A DNA stretch of 64,000 bases, from NCBI GenBank assembly GCA_028023455.1, contig JAQFVV010006342.1, forward strand, positions 2,375,001-2,439,000, in the 5' to 3' direction. The DNA comes from Epiperipatus broadwayi (lineage: Eukaryota > Onychophora > Udeonychophora > Euonychophora > Peripatidae). Position 1 is the stretch's first letter. Every line of letters starts with the position of its first letter. The notes under the pieces are model-generated. The model was given only the letters and a program-made list of their open reading frames with translations, did not search any database and was not told where the DNA came from. The position numbers and the translations under genes are program-made. Shown piece by piece: positions 44,101-56,100 of this stretch.

Positions 44101-47100
44101 TTTTTATCTTCTTCTCTTTGTTCATCTCATTTCTATTCTCTTCTTCTCTTTGTTCATCTCATTTTCTATTCTCTTCTTCTCTTTGTTTACGGTCTTCTTT
44201 TTGTTTATTTAGAATTTTTAATAGCTGGCTTATCATTGATGCTCCCTCTGTTTTCTGAGCTTGTTGCTTATCCTCTTCTTTTAGTTCTTTATCTTTGTTT
44301 TTGTTCTTCCACAGAAAGAATGTTCTCAACTTCTATATTCATCATTTTCTTTTTTGCTCTAGTTATCATCTATTATTTTTCTTTTCTAAAATTTTTACTA
44401 TTTGATACTTTTATTGAGCTGCTCTCTCCATCCACTCCATGATTTGGCTACAAGTTTTTGCTATCCCTATTTCACTGTTTATGCTGATCATTTCTATGTG
44501 CTCTTCTACCCCCATTTTGTGCATTTCACATCACTGCACCATATGCTCTGCGCACACTCACATAATCGTAATTTGCTTTTGCCTTTTCCATATTTCTTTA
44601 TTTTCTTTTAGCTTTTATGCCCTATGGGCAGGCTAGTTGGATCAGGTCTCACAATAGGATGACAAATGTTAATGGATGCATGACCTAAACCCACACTTAG
44701 TTGGTTTTATTTCCTGATGAGCATATTGCAGGAAGGAACTATCGATTGGCATTCACCAATACAGACATCACTCTTTCCACATAACAATTTATGTGTTTGG
44801 TTTCCCAAATGGCACCATTAGAATTCCATCTCACCACAACCTTACATACCATCATATGGTTATGCCAGACATAACTCAGGTGGCACGATATTCTTGTGAC
44901 CAAGATGCAATGGATGACTAGTGATAAAAAAATGGAACTGAACAACTAAAATTAATTTTTAATAACAATTTTATAAACAATAATTATTGATAAGTCCTTC
45001 CAAAAGAGTTTATCATTTGTATCAAATGAAAGCTCATTTTAGTTCATCTTGTGTGAAGAAGTCAAAAAGCCTTTTTATCAATTATATGTATACATAGGTT
45101 TTATCACTTTATTCAAATGTAGTTTATTCAGATATACATATAAACCTTTATAATTCATTATCACTTAACTATTCTAATATATAGCACTTCCAGACTTATA
45201 GACATTTATTATTCAGTCAAACACAGATTTTATCACTTTATCCATATGTGAATTATTCGGGTATGCATGTAAACATTTAAAAATCATCATCCTTTAATTA
45301 TTCTAATATGTATCACTTCCAGGTTTATAGATATTTATTATTCAGTCAGACATAAATGAATAATTTTACATAGATTTTATTACTTTATCCAGATGTAGAT
45401 TATTCAGATATACATAACAGCAATTATAATTCACTGTCATTTAATTATTCTAATATATAACAGTTTCATGTTTGTGTATTTTTATTACTCAGTCAAACGC
45501 AGACATATATTTTTACACATAATTTTGCTATCAGCCATTCCATATTTGTAGAACATATATAATTTTGAACATATAATGTAATTGATGTTTTCATTAATTT
45601 TCTATTGTAAATTTATTATAGAATTAATAATTGAATTATTTTCTAACGCTTAACTTTCAACTAAGATCTTCATTTATTGCTGTTTTCTCTAAATAATGGG
45701 GGTGATCTTGAATCTGAACAGCACTAAAGACTTGGACCAGTACTAGAGGCTTACTTCATGATAATGGTTAAAGAGAAAAATGGGCTAACCATCCATGTTA
45801 AACTGATTCTTCATGGGTCTGCTTGATGGTTTCAATTCACTTTTTAATAATCTAATAATAATCTCACTCAAAAAAATTGTTTTCTAATCTGAATTCTCCA
45901 ACCTATTTATACCTTTTCCCTCTATCAGAATGGGTTCACCTTACATACCTGCTTGATCCAATTGGTTTTGGTGTATTTTCATACATGTTCGTTCCATTAA
46001 TCTTCCAGCTCATTGGCTAATCTTTTTGGTGGGATCAGACTGTTTTTACTTATCTGAGTAGGTGTTTTCAAATTTCTCTTGCATGTAGTATGGTGAAGAA
46101 ACACTTTTAACTATTGTTAAATTACTGCCCTTCTCTCTTATAACTTATTCTTCTGAAATATAGAATGAGCTGAAAAGCAGTAAAGAGATTTTTATTTAAA
46201 TGATCTTTTTTTCCTCACTTGAATTTATTAATTTTAATAAAGAAAGATTTATACTTCTTTAATTGCAAATATAAATGTATTTGTTTTTCTTTTTTTTTTT
46301 TCATTTTAAAATGTTTGTTTTATTTTTAATTTGATCAAATCGTTATTTTTAATTGCAGTCAAATTTAATTATTTCTTCCTTTTCTTTAAAATATTTAATA
46401 TAATTAGTCTTTTTTAAAAAAAAAAATATTGCTAGTCTAAATACTATGTCATTTTAATTTGGGATGGGGGGTCTTCTAAACATATACGTGAAACAGCATG
46501 TCTGTTTCAATATATATATATGTATATAATAAAAAAATCAAGTCATATATCACATGACTTGTTTTAAGCTTGTATTATATATATGTAATATAGTGAGTGT
46601 GCTAATAACTCTAACAAACTTTTTATAATGAATGCTGCAAGAGAACACATTTAAAAATCTCTATCTAGAATTATCCCAATTTCCAAACCAGTTTCGAGCT
46701 GTTGGCTCTCCTCAGTGAAGTCCTAGGATATTCAGACCCTAGATCTTAAAAAAAACTAAAAAAAGCTTGTTAGAGCTATTATTACACTCCCTATATTACA
46801 TAAATACATATAAAAATTTTAAACATTTTATTGCTTAGATAAAACATTTTGATTTTTATAAAACAAACTCATTATTTTTTGTAAAAAATATATGTATGTA
46901 TAAAACAATTCACACAAAAAATAAATGTGATTGATTTTTTTGTCTTAATATAAAACATTTAGAGTAAAAAAGTTTCGCAGAAAGAGTAGAGATAAGATTT
47001 CCAAAAATTAGAAAAATCTAAAATATACAGTAACATTTTATTAAGCCACCATTTTCTGTTTGAAAAATATTTACAAATACTGTTCCAATCAAAATGTTTT

Positions 47101-50100
47101 AGTCTGAATATTCACTTCATGAAAATATTTCATATGACTTTAAAAAAGTAAAAATCAAACTTTTGTTAATATATGTTACAAAAACTATTAGATAAATTAA
47201 CTTTAAAAGCAAAATTTATTTTACCCGACAATCAACAGATGTTCCAAGAATAGTAAAAGATATAAACCGAGCTGTGGCATCTTTTTTTCTTCCTGTGGTC
47301 TCAATATACAAGTAGTAACCTATCAAATTAATATTAATATTTATTCAAATAAAGGTCATAGAAAATAAACCGGATTTTAATTAATTTTTAAAAATTCTTA
47401 CCATTGGCAGTTTTTAAAGTATGATCGATATTTGGCCCAGTGTTTGCAGATGGTGTTGATCCTTGAATCAATGTCCAATTGAAGTCCCCAGTTCGGTCAA
47501 AAGTCCAGTCTTTCAGACAGATATTATGTTCAAAGTTGCACCTTCCAGGGAAAGCATCACAAAATTTTTCATCACTCTTATCTCCACAGTCATCATTGAA
47601 ATTACAAAGTAAATCAAGAGGAATACAAAATTTATTTGTACAGACAAACTCTTCACCACTGCAATTAATAAAAGAAACTGGTGGTGGGCAATCAATGAAA
47701 GAAATATCATCAATGGCAATGTCTCCCAAGGTACCATCTCCTCTGTTAGCTCTAATAGCAATAGAAAAGTTTCTTCGACTGGTAATAGGAATAAGTGCTC
47801 TATGCCACTGCTGTCCCTGATTTCCCTTCTTGCTCCAAAGATCATTATATTTATCAGTTTTTAAAGTAACACTCAAAGATCCAATGTTTGAACCCAACAT
47901 ATAATAGTAAAATTCAAGTTTACATTGGGGACCTGTTTGACTTATTGTAGGTGTTGACAATTCACTCACATCATTCCGAATTCCATTAGAAGAATCAACA
48001 TATAAATACCAGCTCTCAGCATTTCCATTTGTATGATCTGCACTTGGTCTTAGTTCATGTTCTTTTACAGTTTTACCTTGACCTAACTGCCACTGATAAC
48101 TGGCTGCCCGAAGAGGGTCGATCTGCCAACCACAAAGATTATCAGCCTCAAAAGTACATTGAAGTTTCACTAAAATAAAAATGAATAAATATATATATAT
48201 TGTACCGCTTATGAAAAAGCGATCCACATAAAATTTTTGTCTAAAAATTATTAAAATAAAATTATCATAAATAGTGCGAAGGTTTCAGTTTGAGAGATTG
48301 TTATTTATAAAAATATAAAGAGTTTTTTTTTTATTAAACAAAATGCAGTTTGCTTTAGAAGCTTTAAAACTAAAAGTTTAAAGGGTTTGTCATTAAAAGT
48401 TTAATAAAAGAAGTTTAAAGAATTTTTTTTTGTGTTTTAAAAAAATAGTTTGCTAAAAAACAATTAATTCATAGTTTTATGAAAAAAATTAAGTAGTTGA
48501 TTTTTAAATAATTAAAAAATATCTCTTTTCATTTGAGTTAAAGGAAATGAAATTTAAAACAATTGTCACTGTGCATATAGGCTAGCAACACCTGAAGAAG
48601 AGTGGAGAATAATACTACTCGAAACATTGTGTAGTTACTAACCTGTATTGTCTATTTGTGTGTTATTACTAACAAGTTGTTTGTATTTGAAAAGTTTAAA
48701 TAAAGTTTAAAATTTTCTATACATTCAACATTCACTCATAAATGATGGAAATAGTCCAACACATCACATCTTATAATATACCATCATTACAAACCTTCAG
48801 ACAAATACTAAGTACTTGGTACGGACCCGATGCTATGTTGAAATTTAGAAATTATGAAAAATTATGTCTAAAACTGGCTAAAGTAGAAAATCATTTAACT
48901 TTCTTATGTAAATGTAAATCAGAAGGGATCATCCCTAAGAGTTTGCAGTTGAAACCTATTTCCTCCAAGAGAGCTGAGAGAATTATTCAGAGAGCAAATA
49001 AAGCCTTATTGAGAGAAAGTATAAAGGTTCAGCGATTTACCAAGTATCAAACATTGCGATCTATTAGAAATGTGGAATCATTTCTACAAAACAAAGTTAC
49101 AGATGAAGATTTCTCAAGAATTTATCAAGCAATGAACAGATCATATTGTAAGTTACATGGAAGGATAAAAAAACTTCAGAAGAAGCTTGTAAATCTACAT
49201 GGGCAAGTCAAAACTAATACTGCAACTAGTCTATCCTCATCATCAGTGAAAAACATTAGTTCTAAACAATTTACTAATTGTGAATTAATCAGTTCTTGAA
49301 AAAGGTTCGAATTTCACCATTACACCATCTACGGTCCCACTATTGGATATAATGGCAAACCCATGAGGTGACCCAAAACCTGACTCTAGAAGAAGCAGCA
49401 GAGTTATGCTAGAGAGTAAAAAGGACACTTGAAAGACATCAAGTGCACAAGCAAAAGTCAAACATTTCATGTGATGACAGGAAAGCTATTAAATCTCTCA
49501 AACAGGATACATCTATAATCATTCTTCCTGCTGACAAAGGTAACACTACAGTTGTAATGGATAAAACTGATTAAGATAACAAAATACAAGACCTTATCAC
49601 AGCAGGCCAATACAAAAAAGTAGCAAAAAATTCAATTCCAAATACAGAGGTAAAACTACAAGCATTACTCGAGAAGCATCATAGGTATTTCAGTGATTCA
49701 GAAAAAGAAAATTTAACTTCATATTTCAGCAAGATTCCTCACCTGTATGGATTGCCTAAAATTCATAAAGACAATGTTCCATTAAGACCTATTGTTAGTT
49801 CTAGAAATTCACCATGTGAAAATTTGTCAAGATTTGTTCTCGAAGTTCTTAGTCCATTGGCATATAGGGCACAGTCTTTCATCAGTGATTCTAAGCACTT
49901 TGTAGAATTAAGAATATGAAAATGGAAACAACTGACATATTGGTAAGCTTTGATGTGGAAAGTCTGTTTACAAATGTACCATGTGAAGAGGCATTGACTA
50001 TTGTAAGGAAAAGGTTATGTGATGATAATAGTCTACAAACTAGAACAGCTCTACCTATTGATAGTATAATGGAATTACTAAGATTCTGTGTAACAACAAC

Positions 50101-53100
50101 ATACTTTCAATATAACTCAGAATCCTTCCAACAAAATCAAGGGATAGCCATGGGATCATCACTGTCACCTTTGCTCAGCAACATTTACATGCAAGAACTT
50201 GAAACCACAGCCATCAATACAACTCCATATCCACCTAGAGTCTGGCTTTGATAAGTTGATGATACATTTATGGTATGGTCACATGGTGAGGTAAAATTAC
50301 AGTCATTATGGATGCACATTAACAACATATCTCCTACAATTAAATTCACGATGGAATCAGAACAAGAACAAAAATTGGCATTCATGGATGTTCTTGTGAC
50401 AAGACTCCCTCAGGGTAAAGTAAAAACTACAGTGTATAGGAAACCACCACACACTGGAAAATACTTGGCATATACATACAATCATACAAGAAGCACTAAA
50501 CAAGGAATTGTACTATCATTATGGAACAGAGCAAAGAAGGTTTGTTCAGAAACCAGTGATTTGGAAAAAGAAAAGATACACATAGAACAAATGCTTATGA
50601 AGAATGATTATCCATCAGAAGTCATCAGAAAAACCTTCAATAGACAACCCAAAGAGAAGACAATTATTGGTACAGTAGTGTATCCATACATACCAGGTAT
50701 GGTGGACAAATTAAAGAAAATCTGCAGCCAATATGACATTAGAGCTACTTTCCAAAGCCATACCACACTTCGAGGTATGCTTACTTCTACTAAGCCTAAA
50801 CTGGAAATGCTGAAGAACAAAAACTGCATCTATGAAATACCATGTGAATGTGTAAGGAAATACATTGGTGAGACCTGTCATCCTGTTGAACAGCAATTGA
50901 AAGAGCACAAACTAATGGTTAAAAGAGAAAAACAGATGTGTCTACCATAGCAGATCACATATGTACTAATGATCATATGCTCAAGTGGGAAAATACAAAG
51001 ATATTGGATAAAGAGGAAAAAATGCATAGAATAAAAATTCAAGAAAGCTACTTATATGACAATAAGTAATCCTTTAAGTCAACCAAGGGTGGCAATACAC
51101 AATTATTAATCTTGCTCTTAGGAAAAAACAACAACTGATTAGCCTAAAAAAAAAATTGAAGGACTCAGGAGGATTTGAACCAACCCACATATATAAATAT
51201 ATCAAATTTCTACTATATGTTGCCTTTGACAGAATAGCTCAATTGGTAGAGAATTTGATTTAAATTCAATATTCAAGAATCTAAAGGTACGAGTTCAACT
51301 TCTAAGCAAATATTGTCACTGTGCATATAGGCCAGCAACACCTGGAGAAGAGTGGAGGATAATACTACTTGAAACATTGTGTAATTACTAACCTGTATTG
51401 TCTATTTGTGTGTTATTAATAACAAGTTGTTTGTATTTGGAAAGTTTAAATAAAGTTTAAAATTTTCTATACATTCGACATTCACTCATAAATGATGGAA
51501 ATAGTCCAATATATCATATCTTATTCAATAAATGTGTTTTACCAGTTTTTACTTATGGACATGACACTTAAGAGAAAAACAATACAGACTTCAGAAAATA
51601 AAAAAGAAATACATGAGTGAGAGAACAATAGGTGTTACCAACATCATTAAAAGAATTAAGAGATTGAAGTAGAATTGGACTAGAATATATTGCTGGAAGA
51701 GATGATAATAGATGGATAGGTAAAATCTTAAACTGGTTTCCAGGAGATTGTAAAAGATCTAAAAAGAGGCCACATGGTAATGGATGGAGGAAATAAAGAC
51801 GTGTGCTGGGATGATGTGAAGAAGAGAGACAGATGGATTGAACTTGGAGCGATCAAGAGAGACAGATGGATTGAACTTGGAGCGATCTTCATTATTCAGT
51901 GGATCAAATATGATTGAAAATGATGATGATGATTTGATATATGAAAAGTAAGCTGAATTTTAAATTTATCAATTACTTATCCCAATATTGCTTTAAGATG
52001 TCAACTATCAGTGTTTTAAAAAAACAATTAAGCAAAAAATTGAATGTAGATATCTGAATCCATCGGTACCTAATATAGTCTCAGTGACAAACATGGAAAT
52101 CTAATAATAATTCAGTTAAATGTACTTTGAAACATACATATTTAAATATATAATTTTGTATTTATGTCTTCTTTTTTTTTTTTTTTTGTTATTTTGAAAA
52201 TAACATTTGTCTTTGACCAGGATATTCAGTACCAAAAATGCAAAAATAGAATAATTCTGTAGTGAAAATAGTCACCAACTTATATGAATGTTTGCCTATT
52301 ACTAAAAATAAAAAAGTGAAAAAAAAACTATACTGTCTAATAATAATAATAAAAAAAATTTTAGTTATAGCAGAAAACATTATAGTCAATAAAATAATCT
52401 CAATCCTATTCAATACTGCTGTTAAGATTGGCAATACTGGCATTTGACTTGCAGTTAGATGTCAGCTCCATCTGGTTGATTTGTTAACATTTCAAATCAA
52501 TTCAACTGCTGGTAATAATTCACAGTTTTAGTGTCTATCACAGTGAGTCAAGTGATATTATTATCCTTTCTTCTTCAAATGTTACTAATCTGTTCAGTGA
52601 CAATACTAGCACGAGAATCCAATTGATGATTTTAACATGCACGAATTCTGAATTTTAGACGATGTTCACACTAATAGTTTGATTACTATTATAGAAAATT
52701 AAGAAATGACATTGAACTTAGCTTCCTGTAAAATAGGGATGTAATATTTGATACATCTAGGTGATCAATATCAAACATAATACCCCCCTTTCATAATTTA
52801 TACATTATTTTCATTCACATAGCGGTGCAAAACATAACTTAAGAGATTTAAAAATTACTGATTGTTTTAATAAAAAATACACTTATTAGCAATTCGTTAA
52901 AACACCCATCAGAATTGAAAACATCTTTTAAAAAAATCCATATGTTAAATAAATAAATGAACTAAAAATCATTATTGAAAAAAACTGTCTTTTTTTTTCT
53001 TTTAAAACTTAATTAGTTTAATATACTTCATTTCAGAGACTTTTAAAATAAATGATTGAAATCATTATACATATCACTAGGCCTCTAAATGATATTGGAT

Positions 53101-56100
53101 TTTCTAATAATTAAAGATATCTCAAATTAAAATTCCCTCTATCTAGAAGTAAATGATTATGGCATAAAATGGACATCTTGTAAGGTTCCAAACAAACTTT
53201 TTCCGGATCAAACAGTACAGCAATCTCAAATTGACTTTCCTAGATGCAGCTGGTATCTCATCAAAAAATTGAGGACAATCCATAGTTGTTATTTTCATTT
53301 ACTTTAAAAAGAGGATTCTAATCTATACAGATGTGGATAAATAATATCATAAAATATATGATTTCACATGATCTTTATGCTTACTCAAGCTGTTTTTCAT
53401 AGAGCCAAAACTCTCCATACAGTAGCGCCACTCATACTTTTTGATGTTTTTGGTTTTTTAATAACCACTGTCACCATAATCCTATTGGGCAGTATTGGCA
53501 TTAAACTGTCAAACATCGCATGATCACCAATAATCCTGCCCAATAGAATTATGGTGACTGTGGTGATTAAAGAATCAAAGACACCAAAAAGTATGGATGC
53601 TGAATTGATTTCAGATCTTTACAACTACACAAGTAATGAGCTTAGCTTGAAAACATTATAGTGTTTTTATTTTGGATTGAAAGCTTTATAGTTACTTAAG
53701 AAAATAAAAGGTGGTTGGTGGAGAGTTGCATTAGATCCTAAGATCTAGGTGCAATGTTCTCAGATTCAAGGCTCCTCACTAATGAGACCCATAAACTGAA
53801 AACTAGTCTGGTGATATTGGATGAGTAGGCAACTAGACAGAAATTTTATGCACAAATCTTCCTGCATTCATTGATTATCAATTCTTAAATGGTAACATTG
53901 TTTAATAGTTAAGCAAACAAAAAAAAAATACATATACTATTAATAAGTTTTGGATTTGTAGATTATAAACAGGCATTTGATTCTAAAAACATTTCTACAA
54001 AGATTTGAAAGTTTTAAAACTTAAAGATATAGATCTGGTATATTGGTAAGGTTCTAAAACATTTATCAAAATGCCACAGCAATAATTAGATTGCATGATG
54101 ATGCCAAGAAGTTCAATAAGAACATACAATCAAGGTGATTCACTATCTACAAACCATTTTGTGGTTTGGCACAGTTAGTAGAGTGTCAATTTAGGATCGG
54201 AAGGTATCAGGATTGATTCTGACACTCAAATTTTTTATGAAACCCAGAGCAATAAAGCAATATGTGATTTTTACATTGTGCAGTTAGTAGGGCATCCAAA
54301 TTAGGATCAGGAGGTCACAGGATCGATTCTAATGCCTGCAGATCTGGTGCTCAAACTTTTTATGAACCCCCAAGCAATAAAGCCATATGTCTTTTTTATG
54401 TAGCTTTATGATATTTTGTGAATTAAAATGGGAAATTAAGAGAATAAGAATGTATAGAGGTTACAGTAGTGCCACCCTGTGCCAACCAGAGTAATCAATT
54501 GATGCCAGAAGGCCTGTGCATAAAATCCCTATCTAAAGCCTACTCATCCAATATCCCCAGACTAGTTTCTGGCTTGTGGCCTTCATCAGTGAGGAGCTTT
54601 AGATCTGAGAGCACTGCATCTAGATCTTAGGATCTAATGCAACTTTCCAGCAACCACATTTTATCTCTACTTAACTATAAAACTATGAGAATGAAATTGA
54701 AAACACAAAAATATTTTCAATCTAAGCTCAATAGCTTATATAGTCATATGGGTCTGAACTCAGTTCAGCACCCATACATTTTGGTGTCTTTGGCTCTTTA
54801 ACAACCATAGCCACCACTATACTATTAGGCAGAATTGGTGTTAAACCATTAAGCATCACATGATTACTCTGGTTGGCACAGGGTGGCACTACTGTATGGA
54901 GAGTTTTGCCTTGTTTATAAACAATTAAGTGCTAGTATAAGAGATGGTGATCATGTAATGTATAGAGGCTACTTTATTTTTCCTATATATATATAAACTC
55001 TCATATTCCATAAAAATATCAATCCTGTAATAAAAACATTACTTTCTACTAGAAATTCTTCTCTTGTTTATTCTATTATGTAAAAATTATATAAATATCA
55101 TAACCTTTAGCTTTGGCAGAAGTCAAATATTAAGACTAATTTTTGTGCCAAGACACCTAAAATATATATATAACTTAATTTTGTTATTAATAATCTAGTG
55201 ATAATATTTTATACTGCTATAATTTTTACATGATAGATCAGCATTTCATCTGTTATATAGCTGTAAAATAATTTTACATATCTTAAATAATTAAAGTAAA
55301 TGTTTAAGATATTAAGTCTTTAAATTTTCAAATAGCTTAGTAATGTCAATGATAAACAATACAATTTTCTGTTAATAATACTAGTTTTGGTTTAACTGTT
55401 AAATATTTTGAAAAGCTTAAAGTTAAGAAACCAAGTTCAAACCCTATATTTTGGTTTGCTGGTGTTTAAAATTAAATAATATTTAAATTAACTTTGATTG
55501 TAAAACATAAGATTCTACTTAAATATTTTAAAATTAATTTAAATAGAAAGTTTAATAAACCAATTAAAGTTAGAATTTTAAAGTAGTAAATATATGAAAA
55601 TTGAATGAATGAATAGATATTATACTTATTTAATAATTTTTATTTTAAAATATTCTTAAAAAATTTTAAAACATATTCTGAGATTTTGTCTAGATTTAAA
55701 ATAGTAACAAATAAATGTATTAAAATGTATCAATATTTGCTTTGTTAAAAATATAATATACATGTTTAATTATGTAATATTTTTACTTTATTCTTGTCTT
55801 TTGTAATTTAATTAGTTATTTGGATATTTTTTGTTTGTAACTAGGAAGTGTTTTTAATTAATTTTGTAGACATCTAGACAAGAAATTAATTTATTTTAAA
55901 ATTGAGCATTTAATTAGATAATTTTTAATTAACAACCTTCTCTAGCAATAGATAGATTAAATATTCAAACTAATCAGGGAAGAAGTTGTAGATTAAAGGA
56001 TTAATAAAGTCTGGTAAAATAGTCACATGACCAATAGTATAACTAGGTGAGATTGTCACCTGATCATCAATTTTAATTTTATTTTTGTTTATGGTAGTTG

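Larger units (their letters stand above)
39885..46509 (-). mobile_element. Large non-autonomous LTR retrotransposon (LARD-like)
   Basis: Two long direct LTRs, left (3') about 39885-42245 and right (5') about 44667-46509, running TGT...TGACYTAA to CTGTTTCA. A polypurine tract (G-run, 42246-42260 on the minus strand) abuts the 3' LTR, so the element reads on the minus strand. LTR lengths differ through tandem-repeat copy number, a nested PLE tail in the left copy, and an extra block at about 45930-46160 in the right. The 2.4-kb internal region has gag-like remnants but no RT, RNase H or integrase, so it would depend on another element. AT-rich flanks make the target duplication ambiguous (possibly TATAT). 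Confidence 0.8.
48564..51525 (+). mobile_element. Nearly full-length Penelope-like element between direct terminal repeats
   Basis: Plus-strand element of about 2.96 kb. Direct terminal repeats of about 212 bp (48564-48770 and 51314-51525) share ATTGTCACTGTGCATATAGG to GATGGAAATAGTCCAA with few differences. Each contains CTGAAGAAGAGTGG...CTACTCGAAACATTG (3' copy slightly changed), a hammerhead-like pattern as known from PLE terminal repeats. Between them lies a PLE coding region (N-terminal domain, RT, GIY-YIG) with several stops. It sits in the intron between the giant exon and MAM9. Confidence 0.85.

Noticed and set aside
43613-44636. Phe/Leu/Ser-rich plus-strand frames resembling membrane proteins
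   Set aside because: They are the complement of a Lys/Glu-rich gag-like coding stretch in the minus-strand LTR element.
51222-51308. Functional tRNA gene
   Set aside because: Box B is weak and no acceptor stem pairs; listed only as a tRNA-like repeat.
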